A stretch of 64,000 nt of DNA from NCBI GenBank assembly GCA_964030475.1, contig CAXIPT010000001.1, positions 5,735,973-5,799,972 of the forward strand, in the 5' to 3' direction. Origin of the DNA: Tethya wilhelma. Its lineage: Eukaryota; Porifera; Demospongiae; Tethyida; Tethyidae. This document shows, one piece after another, positions 39,487-50,184 of this stretch. A program made the translations under genes and the position numbers. Under the pieces are notes generated by a model. It saw only the letters and a program-made list of their open reading frames with translations. It did no database searches and had not been told where the DNA came from. Positions within the stretch are counted from its first letter, which is position 1; each line of letters begins with the position of its first letter.

Positions 39487-39537
<51 letters not shown>

Positions 39538-39593
39538 GTGCTACCACTCCCAAAAGGAAGCCGTCGTATCAGAAACCTAATGCTCGTTCTTGA
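28999..39593 (+). CDS. PLCG: Phospholipase C gamma (PH, EF-hands, X, split PH with two SH2 and SH3, Y, C2)
   Basis: Exons: 28999-29203, 29393-29539, 29677-29767, 30028-30075, 30223-30304, 30727-30807 (or copy 31414-31494), 31724-31918, 32687-32802, 33143-33228, 33437-33643, 33967-34223, 34432-34530, 34611-34774, 35273-35393, 35508-35725, 36200-36377, 36748-37054, 37192-37488, 37612-37833, 38061-38324, 38492-38768, 38892-39038, 39536-39593. They join in frame to 1288 aa (human PLCG1 about 1,290). In order: PH domain, EF-hand segment (loop DANGNGAISAND), X box with both catalytic histidines (ASSHNTYL and IYHGHTL), N-SH2 with FLVRES, C-SH2 with FLIRPSE, SH3 (ALFDY ... NYVEE), Y box ([14 protein letters not shown]), C2 domain and a short C-terminal coiled coil. 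The enzyme cleaves PIP2 to IP3 and diacylglycerol and is recruited to phosphotyrosine receptors. The locus contains three single-N gaps and two duplicated exon segments. Confidence 0.96.
30500..31886 (+). repeat. Direct duplication of PLCG EF-hand exons across a single-N gap
   Basis: Sequence from the (GA)n tract near 30500 to 31198 recurs from 31200 to about 31885 (offset 687), with no difference noticed outside the (GA)n tract. The first copy stops inside an exon (after CGATTCCGT) at the N at 31199; the second copy starts in a (GA)n run and reads through the complete exon. This is what unmerged overlapping contig ends look like. Confidence 0.9.
32498..32580 (+). repeat. Interspersed repeat, copy 1 (PLCG intron)
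   Basis: About 80 bases containing CATCATTG, CCATAGCAA, CACTAAAAGGATGT and AAAGAGTTCTAGAG are matched at roughly three-quarters identity by 43652-43733. No coding potential. Confidence 0.55.
36057..36057. other. Single-N gap in PLCG intron
   Basis: One N in the intron between the C-terminal SH2 exons. Other single-N gaps in the window are at 31199, 39152, 40771, 45117 and 63165. All appear to be contig joins of unknown size. Confidence 0.85.
39153..39535 (+). repeat. Second copy of the PLCG C-terminal SH2 exon inside the last intron
   Basis: From the (GA)n run after the N at 39152 to the (CA)n run near 39488-39534, the sequence matches about 35395-35790, including the whole SH2 exon (copy at 39251-39468). 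The exon before it (ending 39038, phase 2) splices in phase directly to the last exon at 39536, so the gene model does not need this copy. Confidence 0.88.
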
Positions 39594-40297
39594 GAACGTT
39601 TTAGCAACTTATTATTATTGTCTTAGTGCTGCTGTGCAAATTACTGTAACTAATGTATAGCGTCCGCTGTTTACTGTTGATCTTAGTACGCATATTATTA
39701 TTATTATTATTATTATTATATGTACATGTATCTGAATCCATGCACATGCTATTCACGTATACAGTTACACACATATACACTGGCCATGAACAGTTGTAAC
39801 TTTTTGTACATGCATGTTCTATTTTTTTTTGTGATTTAATATCAATAAATTTCTAATAGATCAGTCTAGAGAGTGTGCATTAATTAGAATAATAAAGCAT
39901 GCATGTTGATTGAAGCAGTATGTTGCACTCGTGATCAATCTTCAACTTGCATGTCATTTTGTCTCTATACAGACGCGAAACAATATAATTTTGTAATGAT
40001 TTTAAGATAAAGTTAGTAACATTAATGTTTATAATAATTCACACAACAGTACATACATGACGTAATATAGTTAACTGCACGAAGTATGATGTCCACAAAA
40101 TCGACTAGAATTAGGAGATGCAGCATTAAAAACACAACCATGCACACAATAGCATAGACACACGCACACACACAATATAATATATATATATATCAATAGC
40201 CAAAAGGAATTAGTTCGTACACATAAAACTGCACACGTACAACAAACACACAAACAAACAAACAGGTTGACGTAGCAAAACAATACTCAAACACAAA
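39594..40297. other. Tail-to-tail spacer, PLCG / MTSS
   Basis: AT-rich, with an (ATT)n run near 39693-39718 and an AATAAA at 39843-39848 that could serve the PLCG 3' end. No gene seen. Confidence 0.55.
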
Positions 40298-40703
40298 CTA
40301 GCTAATCCTAGGAGATGACCTATCACTAACTGAAACTGCTTTACGGAGTTTCTTTTGCTTCAAGGCCTTAGCCAAGGGACTCTCATCTTCATTGTCTGAA
40401 TCACTGCTCCCAGCACTGGCAAACTCCTGGCTGAATCTGTTGTTGGCGGAGGCTGGGTTCAGAATGTGGTGAGGATGGCCGTACGACTGCTGCTGGAGGA
40501 GAGGCGATTGACGACCATTGTGCACCGAAGGGGGAGCTGTGAGTGTGTGAGTGAGTGAGTGAGTGAGTGAGTGAGTGAGTGCAAGTGAATGATGTTTACA
40601 TGATTGTGGTGGCCACACACATTGTTAAACTTACACAATCATGACAAAAATACTGAAAGTTGATTATTGTTATAATTAGGAAACGTGATTTTATCACACA
40701 CAC

Positions 40704-40770
<67 letters not shown>

Positions 40771-42376
40771 NGTAGATGCTGCAAACTCACCTCCACCAGA
40801 TATAGTTGAAGCTCTTGCAAGCGGTGGCTTGTGGGAAGGAGCACGGGGTGGTTTGTGTGCGACAGGTGGGGCACCTCTTGACCCAACACTAGTGGTCCGT
40901 GGAAGGCTGTGAGAAGGAGCCTCACCTTCGTTCGAGTGACTTCTGTCACGATGGCGGAGTGTGAGCTGATTCACCAGAGCTTGTTGCAGACTAGTACTCG
41001 CCTCTTCGTGAACTGAACCAAGAGGTTGCTGGTGCTGGTGCTGGTGTTGGTGCTGAGATGGTTGTGGCGGTGGTTGGGTCATGCCAAGGTGAGATCTGGA
41101 CTGACCGGGGCTGGTCTTTGGTCCCACGGGAGGGGACAGTGATCGAGAGGACTCTGAACTCTGATGAGAGCTGATGCTTACTTGCGATGGAGACACGGAC
41201 ATCGACGGTGAAATCGGTTCAAAGTTCTCGTTGTACGCTGGTACAGGAGGAAGAGGCCGGGAGGACATGGTTCCAGCGGCATACTGGTTGCTGTCCGGTG
41301 GGTAGTTGGGAACGTGAGCAGGAGGAGGGGGGTAGCCGGAGTGGTTGGTTTGGGGGAAATTAGCAGGAGGTGGAGGTGGGAATTGTGAAGCGTGAGGAGG
41401 TGGGGGTGGGATCTGTGAAGAGTGATACTGTGAGGGTTGGGAGGGTGGTTGTTGAGGAGCATAGTGCTGCTGCTGCTGCTGCTGCTGTTGGTATTGATTT
41501 AGTATGATGGGTGGTCCCAAGGGAGGGCCAGGAGGGGCAGGGGGAGGCGGAGGGGGCTGCTGCTGGACGTGGTGGATGGGTTGTGCGTACTGCGGTGGTT
41601 CCATTGAGGGCCCGGGGGGAGAGTGCTGCTGTGAGAGCTGGTGCTGTTGTTGCAGCTGGTGTGGCGGCGGCTGGGGTGGGGCCAGAGGTACGGGGACAGG
41701 GATCACAGAGTTGGTGGCAAACGGGTTTGAGCTGCCGGGGGCCTGTTGATTGGGTGGAGTGATGATGGTACTGCCTCCTCCAGCTCCCCCGGCTTGAGCA
41801 GTAGGGTTGTTGGCGTTGATGGATTCCTGAGAGCCGAGGGACGAACGAGAGTGGGAGGAGTTTAGTGAAGCCATAGATCCTGTTTGCATCGTGAGCGTCC
41901 TTTGTGATTGTGCAGGAGAAGAGGATATCGTCCAATTCTGAGTGTGTGTGTGTGTGCGTGTGTGTGTGATATGGGCGGGTGTGTTCATTTACGTATATGC
42001 GTAGAATAAATGATCACTATTCAAGGTTTCTGTTATTCATTTCTCAAAAATACACTCTAAGACCAACAACACAACATTCCTACGGACATGATAAGAGTAC
42101 ACACAGGTGCCGAGAACTACACTTTGATAGACTGAAAAGCAAACACAACCCCCCCCATCAACAAATCTAACGTAACAACTACAAAAGAATATTTTGTGCA
42201 TATAGTCCCACCCACATACGTGCACATAAGTTTCTTTGCCCTGTTTACCTCTAGGAAGTCTCTAGTGTGTTCAGGTAGGGCATTTGGTTGACTGACAAAT
42301 GTACCAAGGTCTTTCAGAATAGCATTGAGTCTGTCCACATCGGAGTACATTCCAACTTGAATGTCCTGCAGTACAC

Positions 42377-42434
<58 letters not shown>

Positions 42435-43411
42435 TTGCGTGTGTGTGCATTGCATGTGTGTACATGCATAGGTGTTCAGTGATACACAACATTAACAAAC
42501 ACACCAATGAGACAAAAATTGTTTGCACAGACACAGACAGAACAGATTTTGTGTCCAGGAAAGCGTGAGAGGACATAATCACCTACAACAGTTCATGACT
42601 ATGCAAAATTCTTCCATACTGATAGCCATGGCCTAAAAACAGATCTCACACTCGAGTATACTCACCAAGGCTTTGCTGTAGGCTGCCACAAAACCACAGT
42701 ACCACTTTCTCTCTTCACAAATGACCTTGTTCAGGTTGTGCCTTTCTCTTTGCTCAGTTTCTCTTATCTTACGATCTGCTTCCTGCGAGTGTGTGAGTGT
42801 GTGAGGGTGTGCGGGTGTGAGAGGGAGGGATAAAGTGAGGTTGCAGTGAAGCACACATGCAAGATCGATTAGTTTCAATTGGCTTGTAGGCATGGGAAAA
42901 AGGAGCAGCCAAATATGCATGAAAAATGTACCATTAAGGTTACATAATATAATACACTTCATTAGTGCAGTACGACTGGTGCATTGTGGGAGTATACTTT
43001 GAGACACTAAACCAATAAGGCAACACAACAGAGATGCTAATCTAATCGCTCCACATATATGAGCACCATCCAATTAAATCCCATATGTCCACACACACAC
43101 ACACATACCTGCTGGTACTGCTCCATCTGATACTGGAGAATGCTCACCTTCTCAGTCTTATCTGGAATGAGGGAAAAGAGGAAATGCACTCATGATCACA
43201 CACCACATGATTACACACCACATACAGAGCTTCAGGTTGTTGAATCTCAAATTCCTCTGGGTTTAATAACGATAATTATTGCCTCAAGGTATTTAATAAC
43301 AACATTGTGATCTCACATACGCACATACTGTCAAACGTGTATTTCATGTTAAACTACATTCAAGTGGTGAAGAGTATGGTTGCTATTAACTACACGATCA
43401 GGACATGATGT

Positions 43412-43463
<52 letters not shown>

Positions 43464-43568
43464 GTATAATGGTATACCTTTTTTGATTTTCGACTTGAGA
43501 GTTTTTTGAGTCTTCAGAGTATTTTTATTAGTATCCTGAATCTCCTTAAGTGACTTGTGTAGTTCTGA

Positions 43569-43626
<58 letters not shown>

Positions 43627-46600
43627 CCTTCTAACAGTATATGCAAGGGTGGATTGACATCATAATTGTCTCCATAGCAACGTTCACTAAAAGGATGTAA
43701 GCTCTAAAGAGTTCTAGAGTACTAGCTAATACAGCTGCTACAAGGAATGAGAATCCTGACAAATAGGCAGAAAATTAAACTTCAACCTAAAGGTAAATGT
43801 AACTTCCTCCTATCTTCAAAGAAACGTGCAGGGGGTCAAAATATACTATCAATATTGGCAAACCAATGCCCAAATTATAAGGGAAGTCACTATTGAATGT
43901 ACACACAAAAGTAGGAAGATAAAGGTTACACAAAAGGCTGTTCACAGATCACCATCATCATTGTGACACCATTCCTCTTCCTGGGAGTTTCACCTGGGAA
44001 GTGGGGATCAGTCATTGGGGAGAAGTTCTCATGCAGGCAGTGATCAATGGACGCACTGGTATTTGTAATTGAATTAGAAATGTATACAAACTTTGTGAGT
44101 GGAATATTGGTAGACATATGCTCCCACCCAAAAATAATAATGGATTACTCTAAGAACTTTGAATGGAGACATCTGCTGTTTTATGAGCTGAAACCTAAAC
44201 TTGGTCAGAGTGTACTAGCACCCTAAAAGCAGTCACATCTGCTAAATGGCAGCTAGTCATACTATTATTGTGTAAACACCAACAAAGACATGCAAGAGTT
44301 AATAACCATCAAAAAACACACACAGTGTCCAGGTATCAAGCTCGAGGTGTGTGTTCTGGCCAATGTGAAAATTCCACATCACAATGCAAACACAAAACAC
44401 TCACACACAAGCTCACAAAGAAGGCATTGAACTATTCAAATGTCTGATAATGGAGTGTGTGAATAAAACAAAAGTCAGTGTATAGACTTTCATTCACTTA
44501 ACACCACTCAACACAAGAGAGCTCTCTATGGGGAAACTCACCCCTATCATGTTCTCTGTCCATATGAGATGCTGTTTTCTTCCATTCTTCTATTTTGACT
44601 TGAAGAGGAGCAAGGAGTTTGGACATCATAGCTCTGAAATGAATGCAGCACACAGGAGGGTGTTAATGAGTGAATGCATGTGAACAACAGAACAGATTGC
44701 TGTCGTTGAGAATGATCGAGCTTGCATTTATAACACAATTTAATTCATGTCCAACAGTTACTACTGGAGTGAAAGAGACCACCAAGAAGAATGTAGAGAG
44801 CAAAAAAAAAGTGGGCAGCAAACAAGATTAGGACAGGATGGGTGTATTTCTACTAATGTCCAGCTCCTACTCTATAGTTGTCAGAGGAACACAACCACAG
44901 CTAGCTCTACACTGCCAAGCTGGTCATGAGAAGCATGCCTATGGTGTGTGTGCTGGTGGTTAAAGCTATGTAGGTGCTCTTCAGTGACAACAAATGCCAA
45001 GGAACAGTACTAGAGAATACCCAACACACAAAGTTGATAAGTCTCAAGCATACCAGAAGCCTTTAGCACATCCACACAAAAAGGAACTATACCTTTCATC
45101 TCTAATACAATAGGCCNATCACAATGCAAACACAAAACACTCACACACAAGCTCACAAAGAAGGCATTGAACTATTCAAATGTCTGATAATGGAGTGTGT
45201 GAATAAAACAAAAGTCAGTGTATAGACTTTCATTCACTTAACACCACTCAACACAAGAGAGCTCTCTATGGGGAAACTCACCCCTATCATGTTCTCTGTC
45301 CATATGAGATGCTGTTTTCTTCCATTCTTCTATTTTGACTTGAAGAGGAGCAAGGAGTTTGGACATCATAGCTCTGAAATGAATGCAGCACACAGGAGGG
45401 TGTTAATGAGTGAATGCATGTGAACAACAGAACAGATTGCTGTCGTTGAGAATGATCGAGCTTGCATTTATAACACAATTTAATTCATGTCCAACAGTTA
45501 CTACTGGAGTGAAAGAGACCACCAAGAAGAATGTAGAGAGCAAAAAAAAAGTGGGCAGCAAACAAGATTAGGACAGGATGGGTGTATTTCTACTAATGTC
45601 CAGCTCCTACTCTATAGTTGTCAGAGGAACACAACCACAGCTAGCTCTACACTGCCAAGCTGGTCATGAGAAGCATGCCTATGGTGTGTGTGCTGGTGGT
45701 TAAAGCTATGTAGGTGCTCTTCAGTGACAACAAATGCCAAGGAACAGTACTAGAGAATACCCAACACACAAAGTTGATAAGTCTCAAGCATACCAGAAGC
45801 CTTTAGCACATCCACACAAAAAGGAACTATACCTTTCATCTCTAATACAATAGGCCCTGTGTACGAAACCACAACCAACACTACCACTGTACATAAGAAC
45901 TAGCTGTTAAAGTGTTATTAGATGTTGTTCTTGTTGTTGTTTTATTCTACCAGGCCTCTCTCTTGAAACTGCAAATCACATCTCCATGGTTACAGTTGTC
46001 AAAGGAAGAAGACACACGAAACAGATGCTGGTAGATATAATAGATATCCCAAAAGTGTTTGCTTGAGTAACCAGTGTGTACCCACAAGCGTAAATACTAC
46101 TCACTCACAGCCACATAAATGGTGAGTGGACCATTGCCTAATACGATGTAATACAAATTTTAGAACTCCCTGTGGGAAATAATATTTCCAAAACTGGCAT
46201 TTCAAAATACACTTTGTGCATTTCCATAATTATTGTGCCTTGAGATAAGGAAGCAAAAAAACACACAAACAAAAAAAACATTAAAAACAGCAATAACAAT
46301 GTTAACTTGAAGCTCACTAATCACATCTTTATGGGGACCACAAGCTAATAGTAAGTGATACACTACTGGATGTATGTACACACACAAACCAAGGGCTGGA
46401 CTTGAGTTTGGCATTCTGGATGCAAAACAGACAAGTACTCTTTACAAATAGAAGGCCACAGAGGCAAATTGAATTAATGGTGGCAGTAGTTCCTCAGAGC
46501 ACCGCAAGTAACATTGGCAGCTATGAGGGGATGGATATATAATATTATATCACTGCCAGACAAACTGTTTTCAAACAGTGCAGATTAGCCACAATTTCCC

Positions 46601-47702
46601 CTCCAAAAAACAACACTAATTGCAACATGCTCCATTTACCAAGCACACACATACACTACACGTACACCTCACACAAAACAATACATACACATACACATAC
46701 ACACACACACATAGATAGATATTAAGTAAGGGTCTAACTACTGCTGATCAAGTGCATGTAATTCAATAATGAATCAATGTTCTAATTTGATACTTCAAAA
46801 TACCACCGCACACATCCCTAATGGTATATACACCTCATTGGGGTTGTCACGGTGATTACAGGGAAGTATTGAAACAAATAAAAAGAGAAGAATGCTGTAA
46901 TGTGACGTAACAGGATCAATTGGTCGAGCATTGCAGGGAGATGGATACAATCTGTTTCGAAATTCACAAGGGAAAACTCCTGTATCATTGCCTCAACGAT
47001 GTCTACAATGAGGGCGGGCACCATATTTCAGAGGGGTATATACATGTGCTGAGTTTCATCAGTGGGCATACACTTTAAATCGTTATCTAACCACCATAGT
47101 TCACACAATTACACATGCAGACATTTCAATTTTAAACTGTTCATTATCTAAAAAGTAGCATGCTTCAGACAGACGGCCATTTCAATTATCAAGGTACAAA
47201 ATGGCACTTACTGGCTCATCTCTTTGAGCTTTATCTCTTGTCCTTTCTGCCAGAGAACAAGTTCAGACAAACTACTTCCAATGTCACTAGTTCCACCTGT
47301 AGATAGTTATACAAGCAAGTAGACACGTAAGGTACTAGCTGAGTGATGGCTGTACACATGCAAAGGGTGTACATGTAAAGTATGTGTCCACATGTGCATG
47401 ATTACATTGAGAGCTAGAGTGTTGCTGCAGTGATTGTAAAGTATTGAATTTCAAGAGATGTCCAGTGTACACAAATGGGACCCAAAGAGAACAATATAGT
47501 GTTCCTGTACAAACTGTAAACAGCTAGTTTGCTCTTTCACTGTTTACAAACACTGGGCCACACAAACAACACGTTCCACAACACCTCATTATAATTCTTT
47601 TCACTTTGGTTAATATTGTTTGTCATTACCTTTGCCATTGCTTGCCACATCTGCGATCTTGTTGAGACCTTCAAGAAAGGAATTGAACGCTCCTGCAGTG
47701 TG

Positions 47703-47743
<41 letters not shown>

Positions 47744-48315
47744 CTATGTGGGGCTGTGTGTGTGTGTGAATGGCATGTACTACTTCACACTCTTAACAAA
47801 TTTCTCCATTCAAAGCTACACTGGAGCACACACTACACACACTGCACCCTACACATCTATGACACGTACATATACATGACATGTGGTAGTGTCTGCTTGT
47901 GTGTCAGCTACATCATAAGCAGGGTTGTACGTGAGTGTTGAGAGAGATCATTGAACACTAGACTACAGCAGTCCGTTCACAGAGAACCAATACACAACAT
48001 GGCCATAGAAAACCCAACACACACTCTCTGATCTCTACAGACCTTTATATTATAATGAATAGAATCAGTGAATTTGTAATATTTACAATCAACCCAGACA
48101 GCAAATGTGAGACTACACAAGTAACTTGGCAACGAGCGAGTCAAGTGAAGTGTACACAAGTTGCATATTCAAAGTGAGAATAGTGTGAGGTAACAACATT
48201 ACATAGTCAAAAGTAAATTTATTTTTCTCTCAAACTAGAGATTGTGTGTGGCTTACTCAAGTTGCTTTTGTAGTTTGAGTCCACGGCTTAGAAGTTCTTC
48301 CCAAATTGGTATCCC

Positions 48316-48346
<31 letters not shown>

Positions 48347-48751
48347 ACGTATTTGTATGTGCATGTGTATTCTGTGTGTGTGATAACAGAATAGATAGAA
48401 GAAGATTGTATTCATGATAAACACATCTGTTTGTGACACAGCAAAATTCTGCTAATGAGATTTACTAGCTAGTCCCAGACACAATTGGCACAACATGGGA
48501 GATAAACAGCACAAGCCAACAAGTCTTGGGGCGTAGCTACCGTTTTTAGATGCCACTGTAATTGTTTGCAAGCCCTAAAAAATTCTTAAATCTTGCAGAC
48601 CCTGTGCAGTTGGTATTTTTTTGTAATCTTTTACACCCACACTCACACACAACATCACATCCACTTACTATACCTTCATGTGAGCTATGATGTGTCTGAA
48701 AGCCTCGCCGACCGAGGATACTGTCAGATCTTTCTCGTTGATCTCTGACAT
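40298..48751 (-). CDS. MTSS1: MTSS (missing-in-metastasis) I-BAR and WH2 actin regulator
   Basis: Eleven exons join in frame to 716 aa: 48674-48751, 48257-48318, 47630-47703, 47212-47296, 44542-44633 (or copy 45282-45373), 43478-43564, 43109-43161, 42666-42782, 42249-42365, 40791-41937, 40298-40536. Residues 1-255 form an I-BAR (IMD) domain. GEAFRHIIAHMK, IPIWEELLSRG, GGTSDIGSSLSEL and PLQVKIEEWKK align with human MTSS1. A long Pro/Gln/Ser-rich linker follows, with poly-Gln and several poly-Pro runs that could bind SH3 or profilin. The C-terminus (LAKALKQKKLRKA ... SDRSSPRIS) matches the WH2 end of MTSS1. The family bends membrane into protrusions and binds G-actin. The name is by family; it would be co-orthologous to vertebrate MTSS1 and MTSS2. 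There are N gaps at 40771 and 45117. Confidence 0.92.
40697..40771 (+). repeat. (CA)n microsatellite ending in a gap, MTSS intron
   Basis: CA units from about 40697 end at the N at 40771, 20 bases outside the long proline-rich exon. The assembly evidently broke in the repeat. Confidence 0.85.
43652..43733 (+). repeat. Interspersed repeat, copy 2 (MTSS intron)
   Basis: Same family and orientation as 32498-32580: CCATAGCAA, CACTAAAAGGATGT and AAAGAGTTCTAGAG are shared in the same order. Confidence 0.55.
44378..45856 (-). repeat. Duplicated MTSS exon segment flanking a single-N gap
   Basis: Bases 44378-45116 recur as 45118-45856 at an exact offset of 740, with no difference noticed. The unit includes one I-BAR exon (44542-44633 and 45282-45373). 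The N at 45117 sits at the junction. An unmerged contig overlap is the simplest reading; including both exons would duplicate 31 residues of the I-BAR helix. Confidence 0.9.
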
Positions 48752-49086
48752 TGCGCTGAAAGGGAGCAACCATCCAAGGTTCCTTTTGACGTTCAAAAGA
48801 TGTTTTGTTCCACTTTATAACAAGAACTTTTTTTTTATCTTTCTCTTTCTGGAACGCCCTATCTCTTGGTTTAAGTTAGTATCCACTAGATGAAGTATGA
48901 TCACAGTCTCTTCTTGATTTTTTCAACTTGAAACATAAACTACTTGGCTTGCAGATTCTGCAGACAGTAAATAACTGTATGATTGTTAGCTGGCTTCCTA
49001 ATGCTGGCAGTCATTGACCTAATTATCTTTCCGCATTCCACACATAAACGGATAGAGCGGGAACTCGGATTCTAACACTAAAAATT
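48752..49086. promoter_or_regulatory. Divergent spacer, MTSS / TMEM18
   Basis: 335 bases between divergent start codons. It should hold both promoters. No clear TATA element; a T-run near 48830. Confidence 0.45.
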
Positions 49087-50047
49087 ATGGCAGACTTGGA
49101 AGCACTGAAGCAGCTACTCTCTGAGGTAAAACTAGTCTACAGTGGTTGTCCCATTGAGCAATATTTGTTTTAACCCTACAGGTTGACTGGACAGAGCCTT
49201 GGCTGGTTGCATTACTTGGATTCCATGCCTCTACCACCATTGCCATCCTGCTCCTCAATGGGTATCCTTACATTCAGGCATGCATACTAGCAGTTCTAGG
49301 CAAGTGAGGGGTTTCGTTATTATGCTCTATCATTGTTGATGTTAGAACGAACTATTGGATTATGAAGCCATGCTCCAAGGATTGTGTGTTCCTGTGCATG
49401 CATGTGGTGTGTATCGTGCTATAGCTAAGTAACCAGATGTGCAATCCATTCACATCATCTGATCTCCTGCATGCAAGTGTCTTGTGCATTGCCAGTGAGA
49501 GAATCAACGAATATGCTGCAATGAACTTCGAGTAGGTAGTACATGTATTCTGCTATATGTGTACAGTGGTTGGTATACAATCATAACATGCCTAAACTGG
49601 TACCTTTACTATGAGTTACCCTTTATTCATGTCCTTTGTAACTACCTGTATCACTGTAGGAAGTTTGCCTCTCAACAGTATTTTGATTCGGCTGGATTCT
49701 TTATCTTTGTGGTTTTTGCTGGACCGATAATCTTCAACTGCTTTTTAATTGTTGTAAGTGGCTGGTTCATGTACTCTGTCACTTGCATGTCAAGTACAGT
49801 GCAGTGTACTTTTGTGCACTATAATAATATTGCATGTGTGTGGTGTATTACATTATCCCATGCAAAAATCTTGACAATTTATTGCATAGGTGACCCTTTA
49901 CCATGCATGCATTGTACTACTATTATGTAGTTGTGTTGGCTGTATGAAGTATGGAAGCTTCTGGTCAAAGCTGGTTCCATGAAAGCTAAAAGAAAACAGA
50001 GACAACTCACTAGAGCACCATTGACTAATAGGAAGAAAGAAGAATGA
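49087..50047 (+). CDS. TMEM18: TMEM18, nuclear-envelope multipass membrane protein
   Basis: Five exons (49087-49125, 49182-49303, 49478-49531, 49660-49753, 49931-50047) join to 141 aa, almost exactly the human length of 140. VDWTEPWLVALLGFHA, ERINEYAAMNFEKF and QYFDSAGFFIFVVFAGP match human TMEM18. Three to four hydrophobic helices are followed by a basic Lys/Arg tail. In mammals the protein sits in the nuclear membrane and is linked to body-weight variation; its molecular activity is unclear. The stop is 137 bases from the convergent RUSF1 stop. Confidence 0.95.
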
Positions 50048-50184
50048 TAACGTTCATAACTTCATACCACATAACCAAGGGAAAAAATTTGACCCGAAAT
50101 GTTATTCATAACAAAATCATCAAAATAATTAATAGCCAATTATTGTCAATGATCATAAAGACAGGCAGTTCAACTGTATGTCAT

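Noticed and set aside
40071..40283. Short membrane-like minus-strand frame beyond the MTSS stop
   Set aside because: Lies in the MTSS 3' flank with CA/AT-rich composition and no homology.
41504..41762. Gly/Cys-rich and Ala/Gly-rich frames on the plus strand
   Set aside because: Antisense shadows of the proline/glutamine-rich MTSS exon.
48546..48773. 75-codon minus-strand frame with a different start over the first MTSS exon
   Set aside because: Shadow frame; the overlapping frame beginning MSEINEKD splices into the I-BAR domain.
49559..49930. 123-codon open frame with hydrophobic stretches
   Set aside because: It is the TMEM18 exon at 49660-49753 read through its flanking introns; the spliced model matches TMEM18 in length and sequence.
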